Notes under the pieces: model-generated
Told to the model about the DNA's origin: nothing
What the model saw: only the letters and a program-made list of their open reading frames with translations
Database searches by the model: none
Shown: one piece after another, positions 8,423-15,536 of the stretch
Layout: the number at the start of each line of letters is the position of its first letter
How positions within the stretch are numbered: position 1 is the stretch's first letter
NCBI GenBank assembly: GCA_964513445.1
Contig: CAZEMM010000009.1
Span: 1 to 44,142 of the forward strand
DNA: 44,142 nucleotides
Direction: 5' to 3'
DNA from: Butyricicoccus_A sp964513445
Lineage (GTDB): Bacteria; Bacillota; Clostridia; Oscillospirales; Butyricicoccaceae
Made by a program: the position numbers and the translations under genes

Positions 8423-9568
8423 TTACGGCTGCGTATCGTCCGACGTTTTGTCATCATCCGACTGCTTTTGCTTTCGTTTCTTTATTTCCTCCCGCAGTCT
8501 GCGCTCCCGCTGCTGTAGCCTATGCTTTTCCGACATCAGCGTAATGATACCGCCGACGATCAGGGTCAGCAGCACAGCCAAAGCGCATACGATTGCGCGC
8601 ACCTCGCCGGACGTGGTCAGCACAACCGCCAGCAAGCCGAGCACCGTCGAAATCACGTATAAAATCGCGACCGATTGCTTTTGATTAAAGCCCATGTCAA
8701 TCAGCCGGTGGTGTACATGTCCGCGGTCAGGCGACATCGGGCTGCGGCCGGACAGCACACGACGCAAAATCGCAAACGCCGTGTCAAAAATCGGCAGTCC
8801 CAGAATCAGGAACGGCACCGCAAACGAAATGATCGCGTACACCTTAAACATGCCCTGTATGGACAGCGTCGCCAGCATAAAGCCCAAAAAGGTCGAGCCG
8901 GTATCCCCCATAAAAATGCTTGCCGGGTTGAGATTATACGGCATAAATCCGATGCAGGCGCCCGCCAGAGCCGCCAAAATGATTGCAATATCCACTTCGC
9001 CAATGAGCAGAGAGACCGAAAGCATGGTCATGCAGGCGATGGCAGACGCGCCGACAGCCAGACCGTCCAACCCGTCGATCAGATTGACCGCGTTGGTAAT
9101 CGCGACAATCCAGATGATCGTAATCGGAATGGAAAAGTACCCGAACTGTAAGAACAGCTTGTTGCTAAAAATATTCGGATTGGTAATCAGCTCAATGCGC
9201 AGATTGCCAAAAATAACCGGAACCGCTGCCGCAACCAGTTGGACGCAAAATTTAAAGCGCGCGCTCAGCGCCTTGCGATCGTCAAAAATGCCGAGCACAA
9301 CGATGATCGAAGCGCCGATCAGAATCGTCAGGTTCTGTATCGTCCACTCCATACAAAACAGGCTGACGAGCAGAAAGCTAAAATAGATCGCCAGCCCGCC
9401 CAGCCGCGGAATGGGTTTTTTGTGCATCCGACGGCCGTCCTTCGGCACGTCAATCGCGCCGATGCGATACGCCAACCGCTTGACCGGCGGTGTCAGCACA
9501 AATGACAGTACGCCCGCTGCCAGAAAGCCTGCCAGCACTTTCAGCACGACCTGATATGTTTCACTCAT
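8423..9568 (-). CDS. tagO: Undecaprenyl-phosphate GlcNAc-1-phosphate transferase (TagO/WecA type)
   Basis: An integral membrane enzyme of the MraY/WecA superfamily that loads GlcNAc-1-phosphate onto undecaprenyl phosphate, the first step of wall teichoic acid or related polymers. It has 381 residues and about ten hydrophobic segments. Catalytic motifs: DDRKALSARFKF near 95, NAVNLIDGLDGLAVGA near 155 (the DGLDG of WecA/TagO rather than MraY), and the cytoplasmic loop DRGHVHHRL near 285. The C-terminus is an unusually charged Lys/Arg/Asp-rich tail of about 45 residues, probably cytoplasmic. The next gene makes UDP-ManNAc, supporting TagO over MraY. Confidence 0.9.
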   Translation of the reverse strand: MSETYQVVLKVLAGFLAAGVLSFVLTPPVKRLAYRIGAIDVPKDGRRMHKKPIPRLGGLAIYFSFLLVSLFCMEWTIQNLTILIGASIIVVLGIFDDRKALSARFKFCVQLVAAAVPVIFGNLRIELITNPNIFSNKLFLQFGYFSIPITIIWIVAITNAVNLIDGLDGLAVGASAIACMTMLSVSLLIGEVDIAIILAALAGACIGFMPYNLNPASIFMGDTGSTFLGFMLATLSIQGMFKVYAIISFAVPFLILGLPIFDTAFAILRRVLSGRSPMSPDRGHVHHRLIDMGFNQKQSVAILYVISTVLGLLAVVLTTSGEVRAIVCALAVLLTLIVGGIITLMSEKHRLQQRERRLREEIKKRKQKQSDDDKTSDDTQP

Positions 9569-9580
9569 AAAGAAATCCTG

Positions 9581-10774
9581 TTACTTTAAAAATTCTGTAA
9601 TCGCCTTGCCGATGCGGCAGCATGCGGTGTCGATCTGCTCCAATGTCGGCAGGGAGAAATTCATGCGAAAGCCGTTGCAGATTTCGCTCTCGTCCGCGGC
9701 GAAAGCATTGCCCGGCACACATGCGACCTTTTTCGTCGTAATCAGCTGGCACAGCTTAAAGCTGTCATATCCCTCCGGCAGCTCTGCCCAGATAAACAGA
9801 CCGCCGTTTGGGTGCGTGATCCTGACGCGCTTATCAAAATATTTTTTACACGCGGATTCAATCGCGTCGCGCTTGATTTTATTCATTTTACAGATGTCTG
9901 CAATATGCGCGTCAATACTATATTTTTCAAGATATTTGGCAACCAGCATCTGGAAGTACAGGTTGGTATGTACATCGCTGACCTGCTTACACACAACCAT
10001 GCGGTTAATAATTTCCTTGTTGGCGATGCAGTAGCCGATACGCATGCCGGGAGAAAGCACCTTGGAATACGAGCCTGCGTAGACAACGCGTCCCTCGGTA
10101 TCCATCGACTTGATAGTCGGTACCGCTTCGCCCTCATAGCGCAACTCAAAATAGGGATTGTCCTCCAAAATCAGCACATCATATTTCTTCGCAAGCGCAA
10201 GCAGCTCACGGCGGCGCGCCTCGGACATCGTGCGTCCGGTCGGGTTCTGAAACGTCGGAATCACATAGATGAACTTGACGCGGTCGGTCGTGGACAGCGT
10301 CTCCTCCAGCTTATCCATGCGCATGCCCTCTTCGTCCATCGCGACGCTCTTAAGCCTTGCGCCAAAGCTGCGGAACGCATTGAGTGCACCGATAAAGCTC
10401 GGATCCTCACAGAGGATGGTGTCACCCTCCGAAATCATCGTTTGCGTAAACAGGCTGATGGTCTGCTGGCCGCCGGTTGTGATGATGATGTCGTCATCAT
10501 CCGTGCCCGTGTTGTATTTTTCCTTCATACGACAGAAGGTCAGATCGCGCAGCGGCTGATAGCCCTCCGTCGTGCCATACTGTAATGCGACAGCGGTTTC
10601 ATTTGCAAAAATTTCCGCGCCGATCTCTGCCATCTCATCCTTCGGAAAGGACACCGGATCGGGAGACCCGGCAGACAGCGCAATGACCTCCGGGTCAACC
10701 AGCACTTTGAAAATTTCACGAATAGCCGACGGCTTCATCGCCGCAATGCGGTCTGCAATTTTGTATTCCATCAT
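9581..10774 (-). CDS. PLP-dependent aminotransferase (class I/II, 2-aminoadipate-aminotransferase-like)
   Basis: A 397-residue fold-type I aminotransferase of the group that includes LysN and the catalytic domain of MocR regulators, without the helix-turn-helix. Seen: QYGTTEGYQPLRD near 65, TGGQQTISLFTQT near 100, ILEDNPYFELRY near 205 (cofactor Asp and Tyr), the Schiff-base segment AGSYSKVLSPGMRIGY near 235, and the substrate-carboxylate Arg in FRMNFSLP near 375. The exact amino acid cannot be read from sequence. It is the first gene after a good promoter and lies 12 bp before the TagO-like gene, an odd but probably co-transcribed pairing. Confidence 0.87.
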   Translation of the reverse strand: MMEYKIADRIAAMKPSAIREIFKVLVDPEVIALSAGSPDPVSFPKDEMAEIGAEIFANETAVALQYGTTEGYQPLRDLTFCRMKEKYNTGTDDDDIIITTGGQQTISLFTQTMISEGDTILCEDPSFIGALNAFRSFGARLKSVAMDEEGMRMDKLEETLSTTDRVKFIYVIPTFQNPTGRTMSEARRRELLALAKKYDVLILEDNPYFELRYEGEAVPTIKSMDTEGRVVYAGSYSKVLSPGMRIGYCIANKEIINRMVVCKQVSDVHTNLYFQMLVAKYLEKYSIDAHIADICKMNKIKRDAIESACKKYFDKRVRITHPNGGLFIWAELPEGYDSFKLCQLITTKKVACVPGNAFAADESEICNGFRMNFSLPTLEQIDTACCRIGKAITEFLK

Positions 10775-10833
10775 AAAACTCCTAACTCATCGCAAAATAG
10801 AGCGATATCAAAAAGATCGCCCACATATGCTTG

Positions 10834-10862
10834 ATTTTATCACATAACCGTTTTTGTTGCAA
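10834..10862 (-). promoter_or_regulatory. Promoter for the aminotransferase/envelope operon
   Basis: TTGCAA (10862-10857), a 17-bp spacer and TAAAAT (10839-10834) read leftward about 60 bp before the aminotransferase ATG. A short inverted repeat (GCGAT/ATCGC, 10803-10820) lies in the 5' leader. The divergent gene at 11031 has only a weak -10 candidate (TATGAT, 10985-10990). Confidence 0.7.
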
Positions 10863-11030
10863 CCGCACTCTCGCGCAATTTACACCCTTTTGCAAAGATT
10901 TTATGATTTTTCACAGCTTTTTTTCGATCAGGCAGAAGAGTTCTTACAACTTTTTTCAAATTTCAAGCTCGTTTCCCTCTAAAATATGATATACTATCAG
11001 GGAAATCTTATTTTTTTGAGGAGAATTTGC

Positions 11031-11531
11031 ATGATTGATACGATATTTGATTTTCTTGCGACGCACATAAGCGCATATGGCGCCGTCTTTATCGTCTCTA
11101 TGATTCCGCTCATCGAGTTGCGCGGCTCGGTTATTGTCGGCACCGCCTTCGGCCTTCCTTGGCTGAATGTTTTGCTGCTCAGTCTGGTCGGCAATTTAAT
11201 TCCCATTCCATTTATTCTGATTTTTGGAAAAAAGCTCATCGCATGGCTCAAAACCGTCCCGATGCTCAGCAGGCTGACGCAATGGTATGAAACGCGGCTG
11301 ATGAGCAAATCCGATACGATCCAGCGCGTTGCGTTTTACGGCCTGTGGGTATTTGTCGGCATTCCGCTGCCGGGTACAGGAGCGTGGTCCGGCTCGGTCA
11401 TCGCGGCGCTGCTGGACGTTCCGCCGAAAAAGGCTTTTGCCGCCATCGTATGCGGCGTCGTCACCGCCGGTATTATCATGACGATCGGCTCGCGCGGCGT
11501 CGCGGGACTGCTCGGTCTGTTTTTTAAGTGA
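11031..11531 (+). CDS. Small multidrug-export-type membrane protein (COG2426)
   Basis: A 166-residue, multi-pass membrane protein of the COG2426 'putative small multi-drug export' family. Visible landmarks are the early IPLIELRGS-like segment (MIPLIELRGSVIVG), the loop LVGNLIPIPFILIFGKKL, and the Gly/Pro-rich VGIPLPGTGAWSGSVIAALL. The export function is nominal; no substrate is established. The start is set by GAGGAGA (11018-11024) six bases before ATG 11031; an in-frame ATG 45 bp upstream lacks such a site. Its stop overlaps the GTG start of the PAP2 gene (GTGA). Confidence 0.88.
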   Translation: MIDTIFDFLATHISAYGAVFIVSMIPLIELRGSVIVGTAFGLPWLNVLLLSLVGNLIPIPFILIFGKKLIAWLKTVPMLSRLTQWYETRLMSKSDTIQRVAFYGLWVFVGIPLPGTGAWSGSVIAALLDVPPKKAFAAIVCGVVTAGIIMTIGSRGVAGLLGLFFK

Positions 11532-12079
11532 GCGCTATGTCGATTACTGCAATTGATTTTTATATCCTAATCTGGATACAGGAGCATCTGCGCTGCGCCG
11601 CGCTTGACTGGTTCTTCCCCGCCGTTTCCCAACTCGGCAACGGCGGCACGGTCTGGATTGTCATCGCTGTCGTGTTCCTGTTCTTTCGCAAAACGCGTCG
11701 GTTCGGCATCTGCATGCTGGTCTGTCTCGCGGTCAACGCGATTTTAGGTGAAAAGATTATCAAGCCTCTTGTATGCCGCGAACGTCCGTGCACGCTCCGA
11801 CCGATTGCCGACATGCTGATCGCGCGTCCGTCGTCTTACTCGTTTCCCTCCGGTCATTCTGCATCCTCCTTCACCGCGGCAACAGCGTTATTTCTCAACC
11901 ATCGTCGTTTCGGTATTGCAGCCTATATACTAGCCGCCTGTATCGCCTTTTCCAGGCTATATTGCTATGTACATTTTCCGACCGACGTGCTGTGCGGCAT
12001 TCTGCTCGGTGTCTGCGTTGCCTATGCTGTCACAACGCTTCTGAAAAAACGGCTGTTTCATACCTTTGTTATTCATTAA
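11528..12079 (+). CDS. PAP2-family membrane phosphatase
   Basis: A 183-residue integral membrane phosphatase with the complete PAP2 signature: K-x6-RP in KPLVCRERP (about residue 78), PSGH in SFPSGHSASS (about 105), and SR-x5-H-x3-D in SRLYCYVHFPTD (about 142). Such proteins dephosphorylate lipid pyrophosphates, for example recycling undecaprenyl pyrophosphate. An UppP-like role is plausible but unproven. Translation probably starts at the GTG that overlaps the previous stop; ATG 11537 is an alternative. The gene ends at a bidirectional terminator. Confidence 0.9.
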   Translation: MSAMSITAIDFYILIWIQEHLRCAALDWFFPAVSQLGNGGTVWIVIAVVFLFFRKTRRFGICMLVCLAVNAILGEKIIKPLVCRERPCTLRPIADMLIARPSSYSFPSGHSASSFTAATALFLNHRRFGIAAYILAACIAFSRLYCYVHFPTDVLCGILLGVCVAYAVTTLLKKRLFHTFVIH

Positions 12080-12084
12080 AGCAC

Positions 12085-12118
12085 AAAAGGTCCTTTCTGT
12101 TGAGGAGAGGCCTTTTTT
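12085..12118. terminator. Bidirectional terminator between convergent genes
   Basis: AAAAGG and CCTTTTTT pair around additional matching CCT/AGG bases. The A-run on one side and T-run on the other allow termination in both directions. It sits between the PAP2 gene (rightward) and the DUF4186 gene (leftward). Confidence 0.85.
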
Positions 12119-12121
12119 CAT

Positions 12122-12469
12122 TTAATTCCGCATTTGCACATCAATCCAGCGCATGATGACGTCTGTGACGTATCGCTGCTGCGTTGCAGTCAACGGAACG
12201 CCCTCTGGAATGCCGTGCCATTTTCGCAGGCAGCTGCGGCAGCACGTTGCTGTTGCATGCTGTGCGATAAACGTCGGATGCCCGCGCATCGGGGTCTGCT
12301 TGCCGTCATGCAGCGGATGCGCCGGCGCAAGTCGTTTTTGCACAAAATCCTCCGTGTGTTTCCGGATGGTATCCATTCCCTTGAGCAGAACGTACTGCCT
12401 GTCCGCCTCACTCAATTGAAAACGGCTGCGAAATTTGGAGCGCGACAGCCGGTAAAATAGCTCGTCCAT
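12122..12469 (-). CDS. DUF4186 family protein
   Basis: A 115-residue protein of the DUF4186 family, with no known biochemical role. Conserved-looking parts are FYRLSRSKFRSRF at the N-terminus, the HPTFIAQHATATCCRSCL segment with a CCRSC cysteine cluster and nearby histidines (possible metal site), and KWHGIPEGVPLT. The start is placed at 12469, where the ATG shares one base with the TGA of the deformylase-like gene (TGATG); an in-frame ATG 21 bp upstream would overlap that gene more and has no better ribosome binding site. It is the last gene of the carD-isp operon. Confidence 0.85.
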   Translation of the reverse strand: MDELFYRLSRSKFRSRFQLSEADRQYVLLKGMDTIRKHTEDFVQKRLAPAHPLHDGKQTPMRGHPTFIAQHATATCCRSCLRKWHGIPEGVPLTATQQRYVTDVIMRWIDVQMRN

Positions 12470-12879
12470 CAAATCAAAATACCGTTGCAATGGTCGATCT
12501 TATGCTGAATGATTTCCGCAATATCATCATGAAACTGTTTTTTCTGGCTGCGGAATTTTTCATCCAAATAAGCGACCTCAATGTTGCGAAACCGCTTGGT
12601 CCTGCGTATGCCGGACAGCGACAGGCAGCCCTCCTCCGTTTGATATTCGTCGGAGCACGCAGTAATCTTCGGGTTGACCATCACCAGATTGGCAAAGCCC
12701 AGCTGTACGGCGATGATGCATTTGTTTACGCCGATCATATTGGCTGCCATGTCGACGCATTGCTCGCAATGTGCCTGCAACGCGTCGGTCAAATCACGGA
12801 TAACGTGCGCGTCCTCCGGCGTGGCGGGCGCGCATTTCTGCTGTAAGGGGAAATTTTTTTTTGTGATCGGTTTTACCAT
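12469..12879 (-). CDS. Peptide deformylase-like protein with altered catalytic motif
   Basis: A 136-residue member of the short, Clostridia-type deformylase subgroup. Deformylases remove the N-formyl group from new proteins using a metal held by one Cys and two His, plus a catalytic Glu. Here motif 1 is VDMAANMIGVNK in place of GVGLAAPQIG, motif 2 is intact (EEGCLSL), and motif 3 reads QHKIDHCNG where the family has QHE-x-DH. The metal ligands Cys, His and His are kept, but the catalytic Glu is Lys (codon AAG, 12499-12501). A normal deformylase is encoded at 29279-29776. This paralogue is therefore probably not a standard deformylase; binding or regulatory roles are possible. It follows ispF by 18 bp. 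Confidence 0.85.
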   Translation of the reverse strand: MVKPITKKNFPLQQKCAPATPEDAHVIRDLTDALQAHCEQCVDMAANMIGVNKCIIAVQLGFANLVMVNPKITACSDEYQTEEGCLSLSGIRRTKRFRNIEVAYLDEKFRSQKKQFHDDIAEIIQHKIDHCNGILI

Positions 12880-12897
12880 GTTTTCATTGCCTTTCCA

Positions 12898-13374
12898 TTA
12901 CGAAATTGGTTCGAGCAGACAAACGGCATGCGCCGCAATCCCTTGCTGTGCGCCGGTGAAGCCCAATCGTTCCTCCGTCGTCGCCTTGACGCTCACACGA
13001 TCTACGTCGGTTTGCAGGCATTGCGCAATATTCTGCCGCATATGTGCGATATGCGGCGCGAGCTTGGGCGCCTGTGCGATTACGGTCGCATCCAGATTGC
13101 CCAGCCGCCAACCATGCGCACGCAGCACAGCATAAACCTGCCGCAGCAAATCCAAGCTGTCCGCGCCGCGGTACGTCTCGTCGGTATCCGGGAACAAATG
13201 TCCGATATCACCGAGCGCAGCGGCGCCAAGCAGTGCGTCTATAACCGCATGTATCAGCACATCCGCATCACTGTGTCCCAGTAATCCGAGCCTGTACGGA
13301 ATATCCACGCCGCCGATAATGCATCTGCGCCCCTCTGCCAAACGGTGCACATCGTATCCATGGCCAATTCTCAT
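12898..13374 (-). CDS. ispF: 2-C-methyl-D-erythritol 2,4-cyclodiphosphate synthase
   Basis: Closes the cyclic diphosphate in the non-mevalonate (MEP) isoprenoid pathway. It has 158 residues, normal for the trimeric enzyme. The zinc ligands are in GHGYDVHRL (Asp and His near residues 8-10) and GHSDADVLIHAVIDALLGAA (His near 42). The DIGHLFPDTD motif follows. Its ATG overlaps the ispD stop by 4 bp, so the two consecutive MEP enzymes are translationally coupled. Confidence 0.97.
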   Translation of the reverse strand: MRIGHGYDVHRLAEGRRCIIGGVDIPYRLGLLGHSDADVLIHAVIDALLGAAALGDIGHLFPDTDETYRGADSLDLLRQVYAVLRAHGWRLGNLDATVIAQAPKLAPHIAHMRQNIAQCLQTDVDRVSVKATTEERLGFTGAQQGIAAHAVCLLEPIS

Positions 13375-14105
13375 CGCCTCGCACGTCCCTTCAAAATGGC
13401 CTCGCCAATGAGCAGATCATCTGGCGTGGTAATCTTAATATTTTCATAGCTGCCGTCGGTAATCGTGACCGGCTGGCCAAGCGCTTCCACCGCGCCGCAG
13501 TCGTCGGTAAAGTCGACATTGTGATCCAGCGCCTGCGTTAATGCGGCGCGAATCAGATCAATATCAAAGCACTGCGGCGTCTGCACCAAAGCGATGGATG
13601 CACGGTCAATATTTTCTACCATTTTGCCGCCCTTGACGCGCCCGATGCTGTCTTTGAGCGGGAGAGCGGGCGCCGCGGCGGAATCACGCATCGCACATGC
13701 CACCGTCTGTACGATGATAGCATCTGTGATGAGCGGACGCGCCGCATCGTGAATGGCGACATATCCCACCTGCCGGTCACATTCAAGAATGCCATTGAGC
13801 ACGGAATGCTCGCGCGTCGCGCCGCCCTCCACAATCTTTTTCATCTTTTGAATGCCCCAATCCGCACACAGCGCCGCATATTTTTTTATATCTTGTCGGC
13901 GGCAAACCAGAACAATGCCGTCAATGCTGTCACAATCCTCAAATACCTGCAGCGTGCGGCAAAGCAGCGGCATCCCGCCCAGCTCCATGAGCAGCTTGTT
14001 GCCGCCCATGCGCGTAGACGTGCCGGCTGCCGGAATGACCGCATAAACCTCCGTGCCGTGCTGTTCCTGCTTGTCCGTTGTCTTTTTTTTGAGAAAGTCG
14101 AGCAT
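13371..14105 (-). CDS. ispD: 2-C-methyl-D-erythritol 4-phosphate cytidylyltransferase
   Basis: Transfers CMP to MEP, the third step of the non-mevalonate pathway. Length 244, with an N-terminal extension of about 20 Lys/Gln-rich residues before the core. The CTP-binding loop is PAAGTSTRMGGNKLL (about residue 26). Also seen: HDAARPLITD near 130, and the C-terminal TDDCGAVEALG and TTPDDLLIGEAIL segments. It lies 6 bp after the carD-like gene, the same carD-ispD-ispF order found in many Firmicutes. Confidence 0.96.
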   Translation of the reverse strand: MLDFLKKKTTDKQEQHGTEVYAVIPAAGTSTRMGGNKLLMELGGMPLLCRTLQVFEDCDSIDGIVLVCRRQDIKKYAALCADWGIQKMKKIVEGGATREHSVLNGILECDRQVGYVAIHDAARPLITDAIIVQTVACAMRDSAAAPALPLKDSIGRVKGGKMVENIDRASIALVQTPQCFDIDLIRAALTQALDHNVDFTDDCGAVEALGQPVTITDGSYENIKITTPDDLLIGEAILKGRARR

Positions 14106-14111
14106 TTTTGT

Positions 14112-14609
14112 TCATCCTTTCCTTTCACGCAGCTGTCGCCACACAGGTGTCAGCCTGCACCGTATTTCTTCATATTCCAATCCCGTTGCGAGCATCAGCT
14201 CGGAAAACAAAATGTGCTCCGCGCTTTCCAGCAGGCGTTTTTCACTGCCCGTGAGTGCGCGTTTTTGATTTTTCAGCCAGAGGCAGGCGGTTGCCTGCGC
14301 GACAGACTGCAAACGGCCGGACGTAATCCGGCTGCGGTTTTCCCGATACCTCTGATTCCAATTGGATGGCTGCGGCGGCAGCCCGCCGATATCGCCCTCG
14401 AAAATGCGCATGGCCTCAGCCCTGCTGCATAACAGCCGTAGTCCGATACGCCCGCTGCATGCAACCGGCACATAAATCATCGCATGCTCCGGCAGCAGAT
14501 GCAGCGAATAATACAGCTGCCGGCTGCCGGAACAGCTGCGCTGTGCAACCGCTTCAATGATACCTGCGCCGTGCATCGGATGCACGACACGATCTCCAAC
14601 CGCAAACAA
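14112..14609 (-). CDS. carD: CarD/CdnL-type transcription regulator
   Basis: A 165-residue CarD-family protein. These bind the RNA polymerase beta subunit through an N-terminal Tudor-like domain and stabilise open complexes at promoters with poor discriminators. The N-terminus FAVGDRVVHPMHGAGIIEAV is the family signature, and the helical C-terminal half should bind DNA near the -10 region. The start is TTG at 14609, 7 nt after GAGGTG; a nearby ATG is out of frame. It heads carD-ispD-ispF-deformylase-like-DUF4186. Its promoter carries a perfect inverted repeat. Confidence 0.88.
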   Translation of the reverse strand: MFAVGDRVVHPMHGAGIIEAVAQRSCSGSRQLYYSLHLLPEHAMIYVPVACSGRIGLRLLCSRAEAMRIFEGDIGGLPPQPSNWNQRYRENRSRITSGRLQSVAQATACLWLKNQKRALTGSEKRLLESAEHILFSELMLATGLEYEEIRCRLTPVWRQLRERKG

Positions 14610-14646
14610 AACTCATCACCTCTACTCCCGTATGTGTAACGGATGC

Positions 14647-14677
14647 ATGGTATGATTGTTTTTCCTTATCATACCAT
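14647..14677. promoter_or_regulatory. Perfect 10-bp inverted repeat on the carD promoter
   Basis: ATGGTATGAT (14647-14656) and ATCATACCAT (14668-14677) form a perfect inverted repeat with an 11-nt spacer. The right arm contains the -10 box of the carD promoter, and the left arm falls in the first transcribed bases. On the plus strand it is followed by A and eight T, so it would also work as a terminator for rightward antisense transcription. On the minus strand no T run follows. Confidence 0.7.
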
Positions 14678-14696
14678 ATTTTTTTTATGCGCGCAA
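14668..14696 (-). promoter_or_regulatory. Extended -10 promoter for the carD-isp operon
   Basis: TTGCGC (14696-14691), a 17-bp spacer and TATGAT (14673-14668) read leftward. A TG dinucleotide one base before the -10 (TGGTATGAT) makes an extended -10. The -35 lies inside the last codons of the M50 protease gene. The TTG start of carD is about 60 bp downstream. Confidence 0.65.
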
Positions 14697-15272
14697 CACA
14701 GGACGCTGTGCCGCAAGCAGGCACAATCCCACCGCCAAAACCGATGCATTTCGCCCAGTTTGCAGCAAAAGCAGCACCCCGCCACAGGTAAACAGCGCCG
14801 CCGCTACGTACGATGCCACAACCAGCAGCTGCTCCGCGCGCGCCGGACAGCCCGCCAGCTGCATAAGCGCAAGCAGCGCGCATCCGCCGTCCAGCGGCAG
14901 CACCGGCAGGCAGTTGAACATAGACAGCAGCAGGTTCGCGCCCGCAAACGTCAGCCATCCAAATTGACAGGCCGCCCATGCCGCTGCCACGCCTGCTGCG
15001 GGTCCTGCAAGCGAGACTGCAACGAGCCTTTCCGAAGGCAAGACGCTCGCCTGACGCAGCACCGCACCGCCCGCCGACAGCGTCAGTGACGCGACTACTC
15101 CGCCGCACAGATAGATCGCCGCGATATGTCCCAGCTCATGAAGCATTGCCGCGAGCACAAATATTGGCAAAATCCCCTCATTATCCAACAGAGAAAAAAC
15201 CGCCCAAAACACATAGAAGGACGGTTTTACAATCAATCTAGCGTTGTTTTGCAAACACTGCCAACGCATCAT
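14685..15272 (-). CDS. M50 site-2 protease, small SpoIVFB-like
   Basis: An intramembrane zinc metalloprotease of 195 residues. The active-site motif is LHELGH (about residue 44), and the second metal-ligand motif is NCLPVLPLDGG near 120, both intact. Four to six hydrophobic segments are visible. SpoIVFB of B. subtilis (about 288 residues) cleaves pro-sigma-K in the forespore membrane; this protein is clearly shorter and has no CBS domain. The start is placed at ATG 15272, 7 nt after an AGGAG site located inside the upstream gene; that gives a 35-bp overlap with the small membrane protein and suggests translational coupling. The substrate is not known, and pro-sigma-K processing is an inference. 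Confidence 0.82.
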   Translation of the reverse strand: MMRWQCLQNNARLIVKPSFYVFWAVFSLLDNEGILPIFVLAAMLHELGHIAAIYLCGGVVASLTLSAGGAVLRQASVLPSERLVAVSLAGPAAGVAAAWAACQFGWLTFAGANLLLSMFNCLPVLPLDGGCALLALMQLAGCPARAEQLLVVASYVAAALFTCGGVLLLLQTGRNASVLAVGLCLLAAQRPVLRA

Positions 15273-15438
15273 TTGACCACTCCTGTGCAATCGATGTTCC
15301 CAGCGCAGCGGCCGCCTGTTCCATCTCATTTTCCGGCAGGAAGGACAGTGTGCCGTGCGCACGCAGCAGCTGTGCAAACAAAGAAATCGCACAGCATACC
15401 GCCGCACTGTACAGCACACCCCGAATTGTCTCCCTCAT
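15238..15438 (-). CDS. Tiny single-pass membrane protein upstream of the M50 protease
   Basis: A 66-residue protein with one hydrophobic helix near the N-terminus (VLYSAAVCCAISLFAQLL, about 8-25) and a short Glu/Ala-rich outer segment. ATG 15438 is chosen because AAGGAGG lies 9 nt upstream; a longer frame from 15534 would run through the ROK-gene terminator. It overlaps the M50 gene by 35 bp, the same arrangement as spoIVFA/spoIVFB, where SpoIVFA anchors and inhibits the protease. It has no recognisable SpoIVFA homology, so a partner role rests on position only. Confidence 0.65.
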   Translation of the reverse strand: MRETIRGVLYSAAVCCAISLFAQLLRAHGTLSFLPENEMEQAAAALGTSIAQEWSNDALAVFAKQR

Positions 15439-15479
15439 TCGGTCATCCCTCCTTCTCTGCATTGTATTCGTGTCCGCGC

Positions 15480-15521
15480 AAAAAAATACCGGCTGCACAG
15501 CATTTGCCATACAGCAGGTAT
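15480..15521 (-). terminator. Terminator after the ROK kinase gene
   Basis: An imperfect stem (ATACC-x-GCTG / CAGC-x-GGTAT) is followed on the minus strand by seven T. It begins 16 bp past the ROK gene stop and ends the glgX-mutY-ROK unit. Confidence 0.87.
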
Positions 15522-15536
15522 GTTGAATGAACACTT

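Noticed and set aside
7680..8684. Rightward 334-codon frame opposite wecB and tagO
   Set aside because: Spans two genuine genes in antisense, is His/Arg-rich as expected for a shadow frame, and has no start signal.
14554..15108. Leftward 184-codon frame across carD and the M50 protease
   Set aside because: It overlaps two well supported genes in another frame and shows low-complexity Ala/Gly/Arg composition.
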